Assembly: GCA_020851465.1 (NCBI GenBank)
Contig: JADZCR010000006.1
Span: 124,001 to 188,000, forward strand
Direction of reading: 5' to 3'
From: Phycisphaeraceae bacterium
GTDB taxonomy: Bacteria; Planctomycetota; Phycisphaerae; Phycisphaerales; Phycisphaeraceae
DNA length: 64,000 nucleotides
Part shown: positions 24,723-34,851 of the stretch, one piece after another
Position numbering within the stretch: the stretch's first letter is position 1
How the letters are laid out: the number at the start of each line of letters is the position of its first letter
Translations under genes and position numbers: made by a program
The notes under the pieces: model-generated
What the model saw: only the letters and a program-made list of their open reading frames with translations
What the model was told of the DNA's origin: nothing
Databases searched by the model: none

Positions 24723-26141
24723 GTGCGATCGACATGGCTGACTACCCTCGCGCCTCTGGCGCTTGTTACCGCGACGTTTACATTGCCGCTGATTGGTTGC
24801 TCCGATCAGGATGCGGTACGACGGGCGGAAGACCGTAAGAAATTTGATGCGGCGCTGGCCAAGCTCCAGATGGCGGATATGGGCTTTGTCCCCCAGGCGT
24901 CGATAGCTCAGACGCCGAACTATCAGGACTATCGTCAGGGCAAGCTCGACGAAGCAGCAGTCGATCTCACGAAAATCACAGATGATCCGACCGCGTCACC
25001 ATCGGATCGTGATATCGCTTGTCGTCTGCTTGCCGACACTTATACATCTAAGGCTCGTTATTTCACTCGTCACGCTATCGCGAATTGGAGCAAACTCGCT
25101 AACGACTCGAGCAAGCTGCTTGCGATGTTGACCTCTGTTGATCGGGCGAACTCTCGCGCTGGTGAACTCTCAGGCGACAATATCGCGCCACTGCTGGCCT
25201 CGCTTGAAAAGGATAAAAGCGAGAACGACCGGACCCTTCAGGATTTCGACAAGTCCGCGGCAGAGCTGGGGCCGCAGGTTGACAAACTCAAAGATCAGAT
25301 TGCCAAACTTCAGGCCGCCAGTGATCAATCACTCGCAAAGTCACGTGAGCTTTACGACCAGGGGTTCACCGCCAAGGGGGATGAGCAGTTCAAACTTTAC
25401 GAGGCGTCCGCCAATGCGCAGCGTGAAAGTACGGCTGCCGAAGCGAAGCGGCGCACACTTGCTGTGCAGCTTGAGCTTGTTTCAGCCGAGCTAGCGATCG
25501 CCAATAAGCAGCGGGATATGCGGACGAAGACCGGTCAGGCTTATAGCGAGCAGATTCAGGCTGCGGAGAATCGTCAGAGCGGAGTCCGTAAACTTCAGGA
25601 TGATGCGATCAGCCAGCAGAAGCAGACAATCGAGGATTTGGAGAAAGAGCTAGGCAAGATCGAAGAATCTTACGTGCGAGATGTAGAGTCAAAGTTTGGA
25701 GCTGCTGCAGAGCAGGTGAAGCAGGCGATTGCGCTGATCGATCCGGTGGCTAAAGCTGCATCTGGAACAGAACAGAAACAACTTCAACTCGACCTGCTTT
25801 CAAAATACACGACGCTGGCCAATATCCAGGCTCAGCACGCTGTAGCTGCGTCGGGTTATGCGAATGTGATCGAAATCCTCGCCAGTCAATCGGAACGATT
25901 GATGCCCGGCCGGGCGACGATCGGTACAGTGAAGGAACGGATCACCAAACAGCGTGACGAGGTATTTGACGAGGCCATCAACGCCATCAGCGGTGGTTCG
26001 GGACTGGCCGCACAACTGATGCCCGCCGATGCCGCTGCCGACGATCCCATCCTCATCGCTGCCCAGACGCAGCGTGACCTGCTCGATCGGGCCTCACAGT
26101 TGGTCAATCAACTCCGCACCCCTGCGAAAAAGGGTGATTGA
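24723..26141 (+). CDS. Lipoprotein with long coiled-coil region
   Basis: The GTG at 24723 follows AAAGGGGATAGC and begins a 472-residue lipoprotein: signal peptide to LPLIGC, so the cysteine near residue 26 would be lipidated. After a short region with two helices (about 60-130) the protein is almost wholly helical, with heptad-like runs rich in Lys, Glu, Gln and Ala (about 150-340) that predict coiled coil. The end is Ala/Asp rich. It lies 181 bases downstream of the CX4CH gene on the same strand, and both are probably envelope proteins. No family is recognised; a structural or TolC/adaptor-like periplasmic role is possible. Confidence 0.7.
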   Translation: MRSTWLTTLAPLALVTATFTLPLIGCSDQDAVRRAEDRKKFDAALAKLQMADMGFVPQASIAQTPNYQDYRQGKLDEAAVDLTKITDDPTASPSDRDIACRLLADTYTSKARYFTRHAIANWSKLANDSSKLLAMLTSVDRANSRAGELSGDNIAPLLASLEKDKSENDRTLQDFDKSAAELGPQVDKLKDQIAKLQAASDQSLAKSRELYDQGFTAKGDEQFKLYEASANAQRESTAAEAKRRTLAVQLELVSAELAIANKQRDMRTKTGQAYSEQIQAAENRQSGVRKLQDDAISQQKQTIEDLEKELGKIEESYVRDVESKFGAAAEQVKQAIALIDPVAKAASGTEQKQLQLDLLSKYTTLANIQAQHAVAASGYANVIEILASQSERLMPGRATIGTVKERITKQRDEVFDEAINAISGGSGLAAQLMPADAAADDPILIAAQTQRDLLDRASQLVNQLRTPAKKGD

Positions 26142-26193
26142 TCAGTAAGTTACGACCTACTGCGTACCGCGGGTGAGCCAGATCACGTTTGCG

Positions 26194-26532
26194 TTAATGG
26201 CGCATCTGAATGCTCGCCAGTGCGGTTGGTACGTCCTGAGCAAATTCGAAAATTTTGTCCAGACCGGTGGTCAGGAAAACAGCCCAGATCGTATCGCTTG
26301 GTGCAGCCATCCGAAGTTGCGCATCACGGTCGAGGGTCAATTTTCGCAAGCGAAGCAGTTGCGAGAGATTGGTACTGTTGACCTGCTTGACGCTCGACAG
26401 ATCGAGCACAATATCGGGCATACGGGCTGAGGCGCGGCTTTGTGTGATCGCCATTGAAAGGTCTTCGGATAGTGCCGGCTCGTCGGAGAGTTTGACTACC
26501 CATATACGATCGGACCATTGCTGAATCGGCAT
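26194..26532 (-). CDS. STAS domain protein (anti-sigma factor antagonist-like)
   Basis: A single-domain protein of 112 residues with the STAS fold pattern: WVVKLSDEPALSED, a central strand DIVLDLSSVKQVNSTNLSQLLRLRKL and an amphipathic C-terminal part. The phosphorylatable serine of SpoIIAA-like proteins normally sits in DSSGL; here the site is NSTNL, with Ser and Thr available but Asp and Gly changed. It may be regulated by a partner kinase or phosphatase, but none is adjacent. The ATG is preceded by AAAAGGGG, a good Shine-Dalgarno sequence. It lies 78 bases downstream of gyrA on the same strand. Confidence 0.85.
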   Translation of the reverse strand: MPIQQWSDRIWVVKLSDEPALSEDLSMAITQSRASARMPDIVLDLSSVKQVNSTNLSQLLRLRKLTLDRDAQLRMAAPSDTIWAVFLTTGLDKIFEFAQDVPTALASIQMRH

Positions 26533-26610
26533 GCGACCCCTTTTGCCCGGTGGGTTAAGTGCGATAACAGGATAACATGCAGCTCAGTAATTCGTCCTAT
26601 CTATAATTTT

Positions 26611-29289
26611 TCATGACGTGGGAGAGGGATCAGCCGCGGCAGCTTCGCCTTCCGAATCGGAGCCGTCGTCCGTAATTCGCGCTACGCCTGTCAGGGAATC
26701 ACCAGCATCGAGATTGATGACTTTGACTCCTTGTGCAGCGCGTCCGGTCTGTCGCACAGTGTTTGCGTTGATACGAACGATCATGCCGCCCGTACTGATC
26801 AGCATGAGATCGTCTGATGGTTCGACAGCCAGCAGTGCGACGAGTTCGCCGTTCTTGTCGGTAAGGTCGATTCCTTTGCGTCCCTTGCCTCCACGACTTT
26901 GGACGCGGGTTGTGCCGTCTTCCTGCTGTACGAGGTACTCCAGGAGAGGGGTGCGTTTACCGAAGCCTTTGGTTGTGACAGCAAGCAGATCACGGGAATC
27001 CTGCGCATTGCAGCACACCAGTCCGACAACGGCATCGTTTTCCGCCAGATCAATACCTCTTACGCCGCTGGCACTGCGGCCCATCGCTCGTGCGTCATCC
27101 TCATGAAACCGAATCGCCACCCCGTGTCTGGTACCCAGAAGAATGTGGTCCTGTCCGCTGGTGTGCGTGACCCCGACGATGGAGTCGCCCTCGCGCAGGG
27201 TGATGGCAATGATGCCGCTGCGATTGACGTTACGGTAATCCTTCAGGGCGGTTCGTTTGACCGTGCCGTTGGCTGTGGCAAAGAGCAGGAAGCTTTCCTC
27301 CCGCTCAAAATCCTCGATAGGCATGAATTTCCGGACTTGTTCGCCTTCCTTGATTTCCAGCAGGTTGACGATAGAGCGGCCGCGACTGGTCCGAGCACCC
27401 TCCGGAATGTCATACACCTTGATTTTGAAAACTCTGCCGGTGTCGGTGAAGCAGAGGAGATCGTCGTGTGTTGAAGCAACGAAGACTTGTTCGGTGAAGT
27501 CTCCATCTTTCGCATCTGCACCGATGACCCCTTTACCGCCGCGTCCTTGCGTGCGGTACTGGTCGGCGGGCAGTCGCTTCACATAGCCCTGGTGGGTAAT
27601 CGTTACGACGACACGCTCGACAGGCGTGAGGGCAGCCATATCGAACTCTTCGATCTCCTCGCCGAATTGTGTGCGGCGAGGGTCGGCATATTTGGCACGC
27701 AGATCGGTGACCTCCTGACGAATGATCGCGAGCACCTTGGCGGGATCGGCGAGGATGGATTCGTACTCCTCAATCTGGGCCAGTAATTTCGTATAGTCAG
27801 CGACCAGCGTTTCGATCGCCAGCCCGACGAGTTGGATGAGCTGGAGGCGACCGATACCTTCCGCCTGCACACGCGAGAGCCGTGCATCCTGTGAGGCGGA
27901 AAGTGCCTTGAACCGCTCAGGGATCTGCGGGGCATACGCATGATTGGGAGGAATACGAAATCCTCGCGCCATCAGTTTTTCAATGGCTTCATCGCGAGTC
28001 CGACTTTCGCGGATCAGTTTAATGACAGCGTCGATATCACACACCGCGTAGATCAACCCTTCGATGCGGTGTGCCTCCTGCTGCGCCTGTCGCAGACGAT
28101 AGGCTGTCCGTCTCCGAATAATCTCAATGCGGTGGTCGATGTAGAGCTGGATGAGGGCTTTGAGTCCCAGTGTGCGTGGCTGGCCGCGAACCAGTGCGAT
28201 ATTGATGATGCTGAAATTGCTTTGGAGCGGAGTAAGTTCATAAAGCTGGTTTTCAACGACGATGGGATCCGCTCCCTTTTTCAGCTCGATGACCAGCCGC
28301 ATACCACTGCGATTGGATGACTCATCCACCACGTTGGCGATGTCGGTGATGCGATCTTCACGGACACACTCCTTGATCTTCTGGATAACCGCATCGTTTT
28401 TGCTTACCTGGTAGGGAAGCTGTGTGACGACGATGAGATTGCGTCCGTTTCGAGATTCTTCGTGATGGATTTTGGCTCGGATGGTGACACGGCCTCGTCC
28501 GGTGTCGTATGCCTCGATGATTCCGCGCCGACCGTGTATCGTGCCGCCGGTGGGGAAATCCGGGCCGGGTACGATTTTGATCAAGTCGGCAAGATGAATT
28601 TCGGGGTTATCAATCACGGCGACGATGGCATCGCAGATTTCGCCAAGGTTGTGCGGAGGCAGACTCGCAGCCATACCGACGGCAATGCCCATGCCGCCGT
28701 TAACCAGCAGGTTAGGAAACTTACTCGGCAGTACGGTTGGCTCCTGAAGCCGGCCGTCATAGTTTTCCTTGAAGTCAACGGTGTCGAGATCAAGGTCGTC
28801 GAGCATGTCGGCCGCGGGACCGGCCATGCGTGCCTCGGTGTAACGCATCGCGGCGGGCGGATCAGGATCGATTGAGCCGAAGTTGCCTTGCGGGTCAATA
28901 AGCGGGTGGCGCATTTTCCATGGCTGCGCCATGCCGACAAGCGTGGGATAGATGACAGCTTCACCGTGTGGGTGATAGTTACCCGAAGTATCGCCACAGA
29001 TTTTGGCACACTTGATGTGCTTGCGACCGGGGCGAAGGTTGAGATCGTTCATCGCAACGAGGATGCGTCGCTGTGAAGGCTTTAATCCGTCGCGAGCGTC
29101 GGGTAGGGCACGATCCACGATCGTGCTCATGGCATAAGTGAGGTAACTCTCAGCGAGTTCCTGATCGATAGCCAGATCCACAATGCGACCGACAGGCGGC
29201 AGGGCATCGTCGCCGTTGACCGCTGCGGAAGGATTTTTTGAATCACCTGCTGGAGGCACGGGAGCGTTATCAGATGTATTTTCAGCCAT
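26611..29289 (-). CDS. gyrA: DNA gyrase subunit A
   Basis: GyrA (892 aa from this ATG) cuts and rejoins DNA during negative supercoiling. The catalytic tyrosine is Y150 in AMRYTEARM. The C-terminal domain holds a GyrA-box-like QGRGGKG and six propeller blades with repeated (I/L)xLxxxD patterns, so it is gyrase rather than topoisomerase IV. In the quinolone pocket the motif reads [10 protein letters not shown], with Ala at the usual Ser83 and Pro at the usual Asp87 position (E. coli numbering). An upstream TTG start at 29331 is less likely: AGGAGG lies eleven bases before the ATG at 29289. No gyrB is nearby. Confidence 0.97.
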   Translation of the reverse strand: MAENTSDNAPVPPAGDSKNPSAAVNGDDALPPVGRIVDLAIDQELAESYLTYAMSTIVDRALPDARDGLKPSQRRILVAMNDLNLRPGRKHIKCAKICGDTSGNYHPHGEAVIYPTLVGMAQPWKMRHPLIDPQGNFGSIDPDPPAAMRYTEARMAGPAADMLDDLDLDTVDFKENYDGRLQEPTVLPSKFPNLLVNGGMGIAVGMAASLPPHNLGEICDAIVAVIDNPEIHLADLIKIVPGPDFPTGGTIHGRRGIIEAYDTGRGRVTIRAKIHHEESRNGRNLIVVTQLPYQVSKNDAVIQKIKECVREDRITDIANVVDESSNRSGMRLVIELKKGADPIVVENQLYELTPLQSNFSIINIALVRGQPRTLGLKALIQLYIDHRIEIIRRRTAYRLRQAQQEAHRIEGLIYAVCDIDAVIKLIRESRTRDEAIEKLMARGFRIPPNHAYAPQIPERFKALSASQDARLSRVQAEGIGRLQLIQLVGLAIETLVADYTKLLAQIEEYESILADPAKVLAIIRQEVTDLRAKYADPRRTQFGEEIEEFDMAALTPVERVVVTITHQGYVKRLPADQYRTQGRGGKGVIGADAKDGDFTEQVFVASTHDDLLCFTDTGRVFKIKVYDIPEGARTSRGRSIVNLLEIKEGEQVRKFMPIEDFEREESFLLFATANGTVKRTALKDYRNVNRSGIIAITLREGDSIVGVTHTSGQDHILLGTRHGVAIRFHEDDARAMGRSASGVRGIDLAENDAVVGLVCCNAQDSRDLLAVTTKGFGKRTPLLEYLVQQEDGTTRVQSRGGKGRKGIDLTDKNGELVALLAVEPSDDLMLISTGGMIVRINANTVRQTGRAAQGVKVINLDAGDSLTGVARITDDGSDSEGEAAAADPSPTS

Positions 29290-29351
29290 AGCGAATGCGG
29301 CCTCCTGCCGCCGGAATTTCAAGGTTTTCAACAGGGGGTTTTGAGTCGTAA

Positions 29352-29357
29352 ATTATA
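29352..29357 (-). promoter_or_regulatory. Possible -10 box of gyrA
   Basis: Perfect TATAAT on the minus strand (29357-29352), about 60 bases before the gyrA ATG; the start would be near 29345. No good -35 match is present at 16-18 bases, so support is limited to the -10 box. Confidence 0.35.
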
Positions 29358-29517
29358 GCTGATTTACCGTCTGTAAGCGAGATGTTCTGGAACCGTAAAA
29401 CCTCGAATTTCTCCGGCATTTGGGGGTATCAGTGTGGGGTCTTGAGCAGGGTGGCCGCCGCGTCGATATCATGCTTCCCCCACACCCACGCCTTAACTCT
29501 AATTCTGAAGTGGAACC

Positions 29518-30633
29518 ATGGAAGCAGGCATCGTCGGTCTCCCAAACGTCGGTAAGTCCACGCTCTTTAACGCGCTGACCGCGGCAGGGGCGCTGGCTGC
29601 GAACTATCCCTTTGCCACGATCGAGCCGAATGTCGGCGTCGTGCCGGTACCCGATGCACGGCTGGCCACGATTAACAGTTTGATGGCAACCGAAAAGGTG
29701 ATTCCTGCTGCGCTGCGGCTCATTGACATCGCAGGTATCGTCCGCGGTGCAAGCAAGGGTGAAGGCTTGGGAAACAAGTTCCTCTCGCATATTCGTAATG
29801 TGGACGCAATCCTTCACGTGGTCCGCTGTTTTGAGGGTGCTCCAGGTACCGCCGCGGGTGATATCACCCATGTTGAAGGCAGTGTTGATCCGATCCGTGA
29901 TATCGAAACGATTGATATCGAATTGATGCTCGCGGACCTTCAGAGTGTTGAGGGTTCTCTTGATAAAGCCAAACGACTTGCGAAGTCGGGTGATAAAGAG
30001 GCGAAGCTACGAGCGGACGTTCTGGAACGATGCTTCACGACTCTTTCCGAAGGAAAACCAATCCGCACCATTGTCGAAAAAGGCAAAGATGATGACGCGG
30101 CAAAAATGCTCAAATCCCTGGGCTTAATTACGAGTAAATCGGTGCTCTATGTTGCAAATGTGGATGAGACCGATCTGCATGGCGAAGGCCCCCTGGTCAT
30201 GAAGGTTCGTGAACGCGCCAAAGCCGAGGGCGGCCACGTGGTTCCCGTTTGTGCGAAACTCGAAAGTGAGCTGGCGGAGTTGGACGCCAAAGACCGTCAG
30301 GAAATGCTTGAAAGCGTGGGATTGACGGAGCCTGCTCTATCGTCGCTGGCCCGCGAAGCATACAAGCTGCTGGGTCTTCAAAGTTATTTCACCGCAGGAC
30401 CAAAAGAGATTCGGGCGTGGACGATCCCCGTCGGCGCGACAGCTCCGCAGGCTGCGGGTGTGATTCACACCGACTTTGAGCGGGGATTTATCCGTGCGGA
30501 AATTTATAGCGTCAGTGATCTGGAACAATACAAGAGTGAGGCAGCAATCAAAGCTGCGGGCAAGCTGCGGGTGGAAGGTAAGGCTTATGTCATGCGCGAT
30601 GGTGATGTATGTCACTTCCTGTTTAACGTCTGA
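29518..30633 (+). CDS. ychF: Redox-responsive ATPase YchF (OLA1 family)
   Basis: A 371-residue TRAFAC-class P-loop NTPase. G1 is GLPNVGKST (7-15), G3 is [17 protein letters not shown], and the G4 position reads NVDE instead of NKxD, the signature of YchF proteins that prefer ATP. A TGS domain is at the C-terminus (about 285-360: [31 protein letters not shown]). YchF binds ribosomes and modulates translation and the stress response. Length matches the family (about 363). The gene is single, converging on the DegT aminotransferase gene with 37 bases between stops; a weak T-rich hairpin lies there. Confidence 0.96.
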   Translation: MEAGIVGLPNVGKSTLFNALTAAGALAANYPFATIEPNVGVVPVPDARLATINSLMATEKVIPAALRLIDIAGIVRGASKGEGLGNKFLSHIRNVDAILHVVRCFEGAPGTAAGDITHVEGSVDPIRDIETIDIELMLADLQSVEGSLDKAKRLAKSGDKEAKLRADVLERCFTTLSEGKPIRTIVEKGKDDDAAKMLKSLGLITSKSVLYVANVDETDLHGEGPLVMKVRERAKAEGGHVVPVCAKLESELAELDAKDRQEMLESVGLTEPALSSLAREAYKLLGLQSYFTAGPKEIRAWTIPVGATAPQAAGVIHTDFERGFIRAEIYSVSDLEQYKSEAAIKAAGKLRVEGKAYVMRDGDVCHFLFNV

Positions 30634-30670
30634 CGTGATGCGACGTTGCTGCTTTATTTTTTGAAAGCAA

Positions 30671-31864
30671 TCACCGTTTGAGTAGTTTTTCCCGGTCCAG
30701 CATGACCTTGAGAGTCAGTGTGATTAGTTCGATCTGCGTTTCATCAAGGTTGTTGTAAAAAGGCAATGCGATCGTTCGCTGGCTGATCGACTCAGCAATG
30801 GGGAACATGCCGGGAGTAAAACCAAACTGCTGACGGTAGAACGGTTGGAGGTGGATGCAGGGGAAGTAATTAGCTGCGCCGATGTCGTGACGTCGAAGTC
30901 CGTCGATAATGCGATCCCGCTCAACCTGGCCGTACAAATCAAACAGCCGCACAACAAACACAAACCAGCTTGATCCCTCGCAATTAGGGTCGATACCCAT
31001 ATTCGGCAGTATCAGCTCAGGAAAATCCATGAGCCGCTGCATATAAAGCCCCGCGACACGGCAACGCGCAGCAAGCATCTGATCGAGACGCTCCATCTGT
31101 GCGATACCCAGTGCACAGTTGATCTCGCTCAGGCGATAGTTGTAACCCAGTCGTTCATGGGCAAGCCATGACCCCGTGCGGGTGTCATGCGGATTAGCGC
31201 TTGTAGATTTACTCGGCCCAAGCATGTCTCCTCGCCCCTGATTGCGGTAGCTGCGGCAGAGGTCGGCAATCTTGTCATCATCAGTGACGATCATGCCACC
31301 TTCACCGGTGGTGATTTGCTTGTTGGGGTAAAAGCCAAACACTCCCACACGGCCGAATGATCCGATCGGACGGCCCATGTGCATCCCGCCAAGTCCTTCG
31401 CAGCAGTCTTCGATTAACGGAATCTCGTGTTTGCCCGCAATCTGCGCCAGTCGGTCCATGTGTGTTGGATTGCCGAAGACTTCGACCCCGATGATGGCCT
31501 TAGTCTGAGGCGTGATGGCTGCTTCAACCTTGGTGGGATCCATGTTCAGGCTGCGCGGGTCGATATCAACAAATACCGGCTTGGCGCCAACGAAGAGGAT
31601 GCAGTTGGCAGAGGCAACGAAGGAGAACGGCGTGGTGATGACTTCGTCACCGGGTCCGATTCCCAGAGACAGCAACGCCAGGTGGAGGCCCGCAGTACCC
31701 GAACTGACAGCGATAGCGTGGCGGCGTTTGGTTCGGTCAGCCAGCAGTTCCTCAAAACGAGCCTGCCGTGGGCCGATGCTCAACCGACCTGAACGTAAAG
31801 TATTAACCACTGCATCGATTTCGGTGCTGGTGATATCGGGCTGACTAAGGGGAATCGAGCTCAT
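30671..31864 (-). CDS. DegT/DnrJ/EryC1/StrS family sugar aminotransferase
   Basis: A 397-residue PLP aminotransferase (fold type I) that makes amino sugars from nucleotide keto-sugars. Family motifs: SGTAGLHLALLSLGIGPGDEVITTPFSFVASANCI near the N-terminus, IGVEVFGNPTHMD, EDCCEGLGG, and the PLP lysine in FGFYPNKQITTGEGGMIVTDD. The C-terminal HDIGAANYFPCIHLQPFYRQQFG and LPFYNNL are typical of Pgl/ArnB/PerA-like members. Exact sugar is unknown; no nucleotide-sugar enzyme adjoins it. The ATG at 31864 gives the usual MSSIPLSQPDIT start; a TTG at 31885 is a weaker alternative. Confidence 0.93.
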   Translation of the reverse strand: MSSIPLSQPDITSTEIDAVVNTLRSGRLSIGPRQARFEELLADRTKRRHAIAVSSGTAGLHLALLSLGIGPGDEVITTPFSFVASANCILFVGAKPVFVDIDPRSLNMDPTKVEAAITPQTKAIIGVEVFGNPTHMDRLAQIAGKHEIPLIEDCCEGLGGMHMGRPIGSFGRVGVFGFYPNKQITTGEGGMIVTDDDKIADLCRSYRNQGRGDMLGPSKSTSANPHDTRTGSWLAHERLGYNYRLSEINCALGIAQMERLDQMLAARCRVAGLYMQRLMDFPELILPNMGIDPNCEGSSWFVFVVRLFDLYGQVERDRIIDGLRRHDIGAANYFPCIHLQPFYRQQFGFTPGMFPIAESISQRTIALPFYNNLDETQIELITLTLKVMLDREKLLKR

Positions 31865-31957
31865 CCGTGAGTACTCCGCGGGCAATGCGATTCGTGATCT
31901 TCCATGATCATTTTCGGCCAGCCCGGTAAAACGACTTGGGAAATGCCGCTCACTGGC

Positions 31958-33481
31958 TCAGGATTTAATTGACGCCAAGGCGGTTCGCGTCTGTTTAGTG
32001 ATCTTGAGGTACGTCCATGCAGCCTGGAGCCGTACGGAATCCTGCCGGATCCCGCCGCCGCGCACGACCAGCGAGAGGCCTTGTAATTGATCGGGTGTGA
32101 GTTTGGCCCCGCCTTTAGCCAGTACCACCAGAGCAAGATTGTTGGTGTTGAGATCGGAAAACGGCGGCAGCCCCGCGATGACGTCAGCCGGCGTGCCTTT
32201 ATCCGAGCGAACCAACCCCACCAGAATGACCTGTGCCAGAACGGAGTCGGTATGAGGATCTTCAAGGATTGGCCGTAGTGCTTTTACCGCTGCTGGAGTG
32301 TCCAACTCGACGAGAAGGCGTGTCGCCATGACGGCTTCATCCAGCCGCTCCGCTCGACCGCGTGCCGGCTCCGGCCCCGCAGCCTGCACGATTGCGGGCA
32401 GAATTGCCAGAGCGTCTTCCTTGCTGGCGAACCGGCGCAGATGAGAAATGATCCAGATATTGCTTAATGAATGCCCCAGTTTTATCAGTGCAATAGTCGG
32501 CTCGACGACCGACTGCTTACTTGCGATTGCACGTCCGACCAAACCCATCTGTTTGATGAGTACATCATCACTGGTGGTCAGCGTGTTGAATACAGAGGCA
32601 TCAATCCACGTGGAAAGTTGCAGGGCAATGACAGCGAGTCGGACTTTTTGAGCGGCGCTATCGGTTGATTGAAACTGTCGTCGCCATAGATCGTCCGCAC
32701 CCGGTGATTTGAATCGCATCGCGGTTCGGAGGGCAATAAGCCCAAGCTTAGCGCCGACATTGGGTTCGTTGGCTACACGCATCGCCCAAGGCGCGATGCG
32801 GTCATACTCATACCGCAAGGCTGCCTGGAGAAGCATCTCGCGTACCGCATCACGGCGAGAATCAGTTGAGCTGTCAATATTCATCAGCTCGTTGGCAGCA
32901 TTTGTATCACCCAACTGCGTGAGCAGCAGCAGCGCCATTCCTTTGCGGCCGATATTGTCGGACTTAGCTGCTTCCTGGAGAAAGTCGGTGTTGCTGATCA
33001 GCTTTTTCTGTACGAGTTGTTGGGCGACGACGACCTTCACGCCGTTATCGAGGCCGGGCCACTCAACGAGTTTTTTCGCCTGCTCGTCAGACAGGATTTC
33101 GCTGTCCATCGCAGCACTGATGACCTCAGCCTGAAGCGCCGGATTTTTAATGTCTGATACGCGGACCAGGTCGAGTTCCTTATTTTCACTGCATTCAGCG
33201 AGGCCGAGTAACCCGTGGATTTTCAGCGTGGGATGTTCGGATTGACTCAGTTCACTGAAGAATGGTTCGAGTTCGGGATCAGCCAGTTGGCGCAATGCAC
33301 GGAGTAAATCGTTGTGTCGGCCGTCGCGTGTGACCATCATGCTTTCTTTGAGCAAAAAGACGGCGGAATCAAGTGTCTCAGCCGCCTCGGTCTTAGATGT
33401 GTCAGCAAAAACATTTCCGTTCAAGAGCGGAAAGATCAGCGTGAGCAGTAGGAGAGAAAACCGCGGAAATTTAGTTCTCAT
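31958..33481 (-). CDS. Secreted helical-repeat (HEAT-like) protein
   Basis: A 507-residue protein with an N-terminal signal peptide (about 8-26, ending VFA-DT). The rest is predicted to be all alpha with repeated pairs of helices of about 35-40 residues: LTLKIHGLLGLAECSENKE, NPALQAEVISAAMDSEI, NIGRKGMALLLLTQLGD, RRDAVREMLLQAAL, and others, in keeping with HEAT/Armadillo repeats. Such repeats bind proteins. No catalytic motif is visible and no specific family is recognised. It lies 93 bases upstream of the DegT aminotransferase gene on the same strand, and is divergent from hisC. Confidence 0.65.
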   Translation of the reverse strand: MRTKFPRFSLLLLTLIFPLLNGNVFADTSKTEAAETLDSAVFLLKESMMVTRDGRHNDLLRALRQLADPELEPFFSELSQSEHPTLKIHGLLGLAECSENKELDLVRVSDIKNPALQAEVISAAMDSEILSDEQAKKLVEWPGLDNGVKVVVAQQLVQKKLISNTDFLQEAAKSDNIGRKGMALLLLTQLGDTNAANELMNIDSSTDSRRDAVREMLLQAALRYEYDRIAPWAMRVANEPNVGAKLGLIALRTAMRFKSPGADDLWRRQFQSTDSAAQKVRLAVIALQLSTWIDASVFNTLTTSDDVLIKQMGLVGRAIASKQSVVEPTIALIKLGHSLSNIWIISHLRRFASKEDALAILPAIVQAAGPEPARGRAERLDEAVMATRLLVELDTPAAVKALRPILEDPHTDSVLAQVILVGLVRSDKGTPADVIAGLPPFSDLNTNNLALVVLAKGGAKLTPDQLQGLSLVVRGGGIRQDSVRLQAAWTYLKITKQTRTALASIKS

Positions 33482-33658
33482 AAGAAGCGCAGTTTACCAG
33501 AGGTGTTGAGTCTTGGTGACATAAATCTCAGGGTTTTAATGGAGAATAAGTTTCGATCAGCAAATGATGGTCGCTGCAGCATTACCCGTACTGATGAGAC
33601 GTACTCATGTGTTGACGTTTTGACCCTCAGCCTCATGGATGCGACCATACTCGGCTCG

Positions 33659-34801
33659 ATGCCTTACGAACGTACCAATATCCACCGCTTGGCTGCGTAC
33701 ACCCCCGGCGAGCAGCCGACCGATCTTCACGTGGTGAAGCTCAACACCAACGAGAACCCCTATCCTCCTGCGCCGGCTGTGCTGGAGGCTATCCGATCTG
33801 TCACCGGGGAATCGCTGCGACGCTATCCGCCGCCGAATGCGGATCGCTTCCGTAAAGCAGCGGCATCGCTCCACGGAGTCAGCGAGGAGCAAGTCGTCGC
33901 TACCAACGGCGGCGATGAACTACTGCGTCTCATGGTGACTGCGTTCTGTGTTCCAAAAGGAGAAAGCGAAGGAGTACCCGCTTCCGTCCGCGACACGGAG
34001 GTATCGCCTTCACGACAGGGAAACGCGGCTGCTTCACGTGGAGGTGTCGGTGTTGCAGAGCCGAGTTACTCGCTATATCAGGTGCTTGCAGCGATTCAAG
34101 ACACGCCGTTGACACGTGTGCCGCTCAACGATGACTGGTCACTGTCTGCGGATTTCGCAGATCGACTTAATGCAGCAGGTTGCCGATTGGCGATGGTAGT
34201 GAACCCGCACGCGCCATCGGGATATCTCGAGCCACTTGAAAAAATCGAATCCATCGCCAGAACGTTTCAGGGTGTACTGCTGGTCGATGAAGCGTATGTA
34301 AACTTTTCGACACGCGATGCGCTGCCTTTGCTCGACCCGGCTCGCGGCTTGGATAACGTCCTGCTGCTGCGTACGCTGAGCAAGGGTTACTCCTTGGCGG
34401 GGTTGCGATTCGGCTATGGACTTGGTTCCGCAAAGCTCGTCGCTGCGATCAACAAGGTCAAAGACAGCTATCCAACCGATGTGTTAGCTCAGGCGGCTGC
34501 TGTCGCAGCTTTAGGCGAGCAGGCTGCGGCGAAAAAAACGTGGCAGGCTGTAATCTCGGAACGCTCTCGGATGACTGGGGAGCTGACTCGGCGTGGTTAT
34601 CGGGTCTATCCAAGCGAGTCGAATTTCATCCTTGTCGTCCCTCCAGCGCATCTCAGAGCTGGTGACACCTACGAATCCCTCAAGCGCAGAGCGATCTTAG
34701 TGCGATATTTTGACCAGGACCGTTTGCAAGACAAATTGCGGGTTACCATCGGTACGCCCGCGGAGAATGACGCTCTGCTGAAGGCGTTGGACTCAATGTA
34801 A
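33659..34801 (+). CDS. hisC: Histidinol-phosphate aminotransferase
   Basis: HisC (380 aa from this ATG) transaminates imidazole acetol phosphate in histidine biosynthesis. The start MPYERTNIHRLAAYTPGEQP matches the usual N-terminus; in-frame GTG/ATG codons at 33503, 33539 and 33635 would add 8-52 atypical residues. LNTNENPYPP, the PLP lysine in LRTLSKGYSLAGLRFGYG, and the C-terminal RAILVRYF with RVTIGT are clear. About 28 extra residues (33963-34043: SEGVPASVRDTEVSPSRQGN...) interrupt the protein before EPSYSLYQVL. hisB follows 50 bases downstream, so the two form a short his operon. Confidence 0.94.
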   Translation: MPYERTNIHRLAAYTPGEQPTDLHVVKLNTNENPYPPAPAVLEAIRSVTGESLRRYPPPNADRFRKAAASLHGVSEEQVVATNGGDELLRLMVTAFCVPKGESEGVPASVRDTEVSPSRQGNAAASRGGVGVAEPSYSLYQVLAAIQDTPLTRVPLNDDWSLSADFADRLNAAGCRLAMVVNPHAPSGYLEPLEKIESIARTFQGVLLVDEAYVNFSTRDALPLLDPARGLDNVLLLRTLSKGYSLAGLRFGYGLGSAKLVAAINKVKDSYPTDVLAQAAAVAALGEQAAAKKTWQAVISERSRMTGELTRRGYRVYPSESNFILVVPPAHLRAGDTYESLKRRAILVRYFDQDRLQDKLRVTIGTPAENDALLKALDSM

Positions 34802-34851
34802 ATGCGTCTTGATTTGTATTCGACCTCGAAACCTTAACTTTCGATTATCTC

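Noticed and set aside
33503..33658. his leader peptide with repeated His codons upstream of hisC
   Set aside because: ORFs in the leader have no His run and no Shine-Dalgarno sequence.
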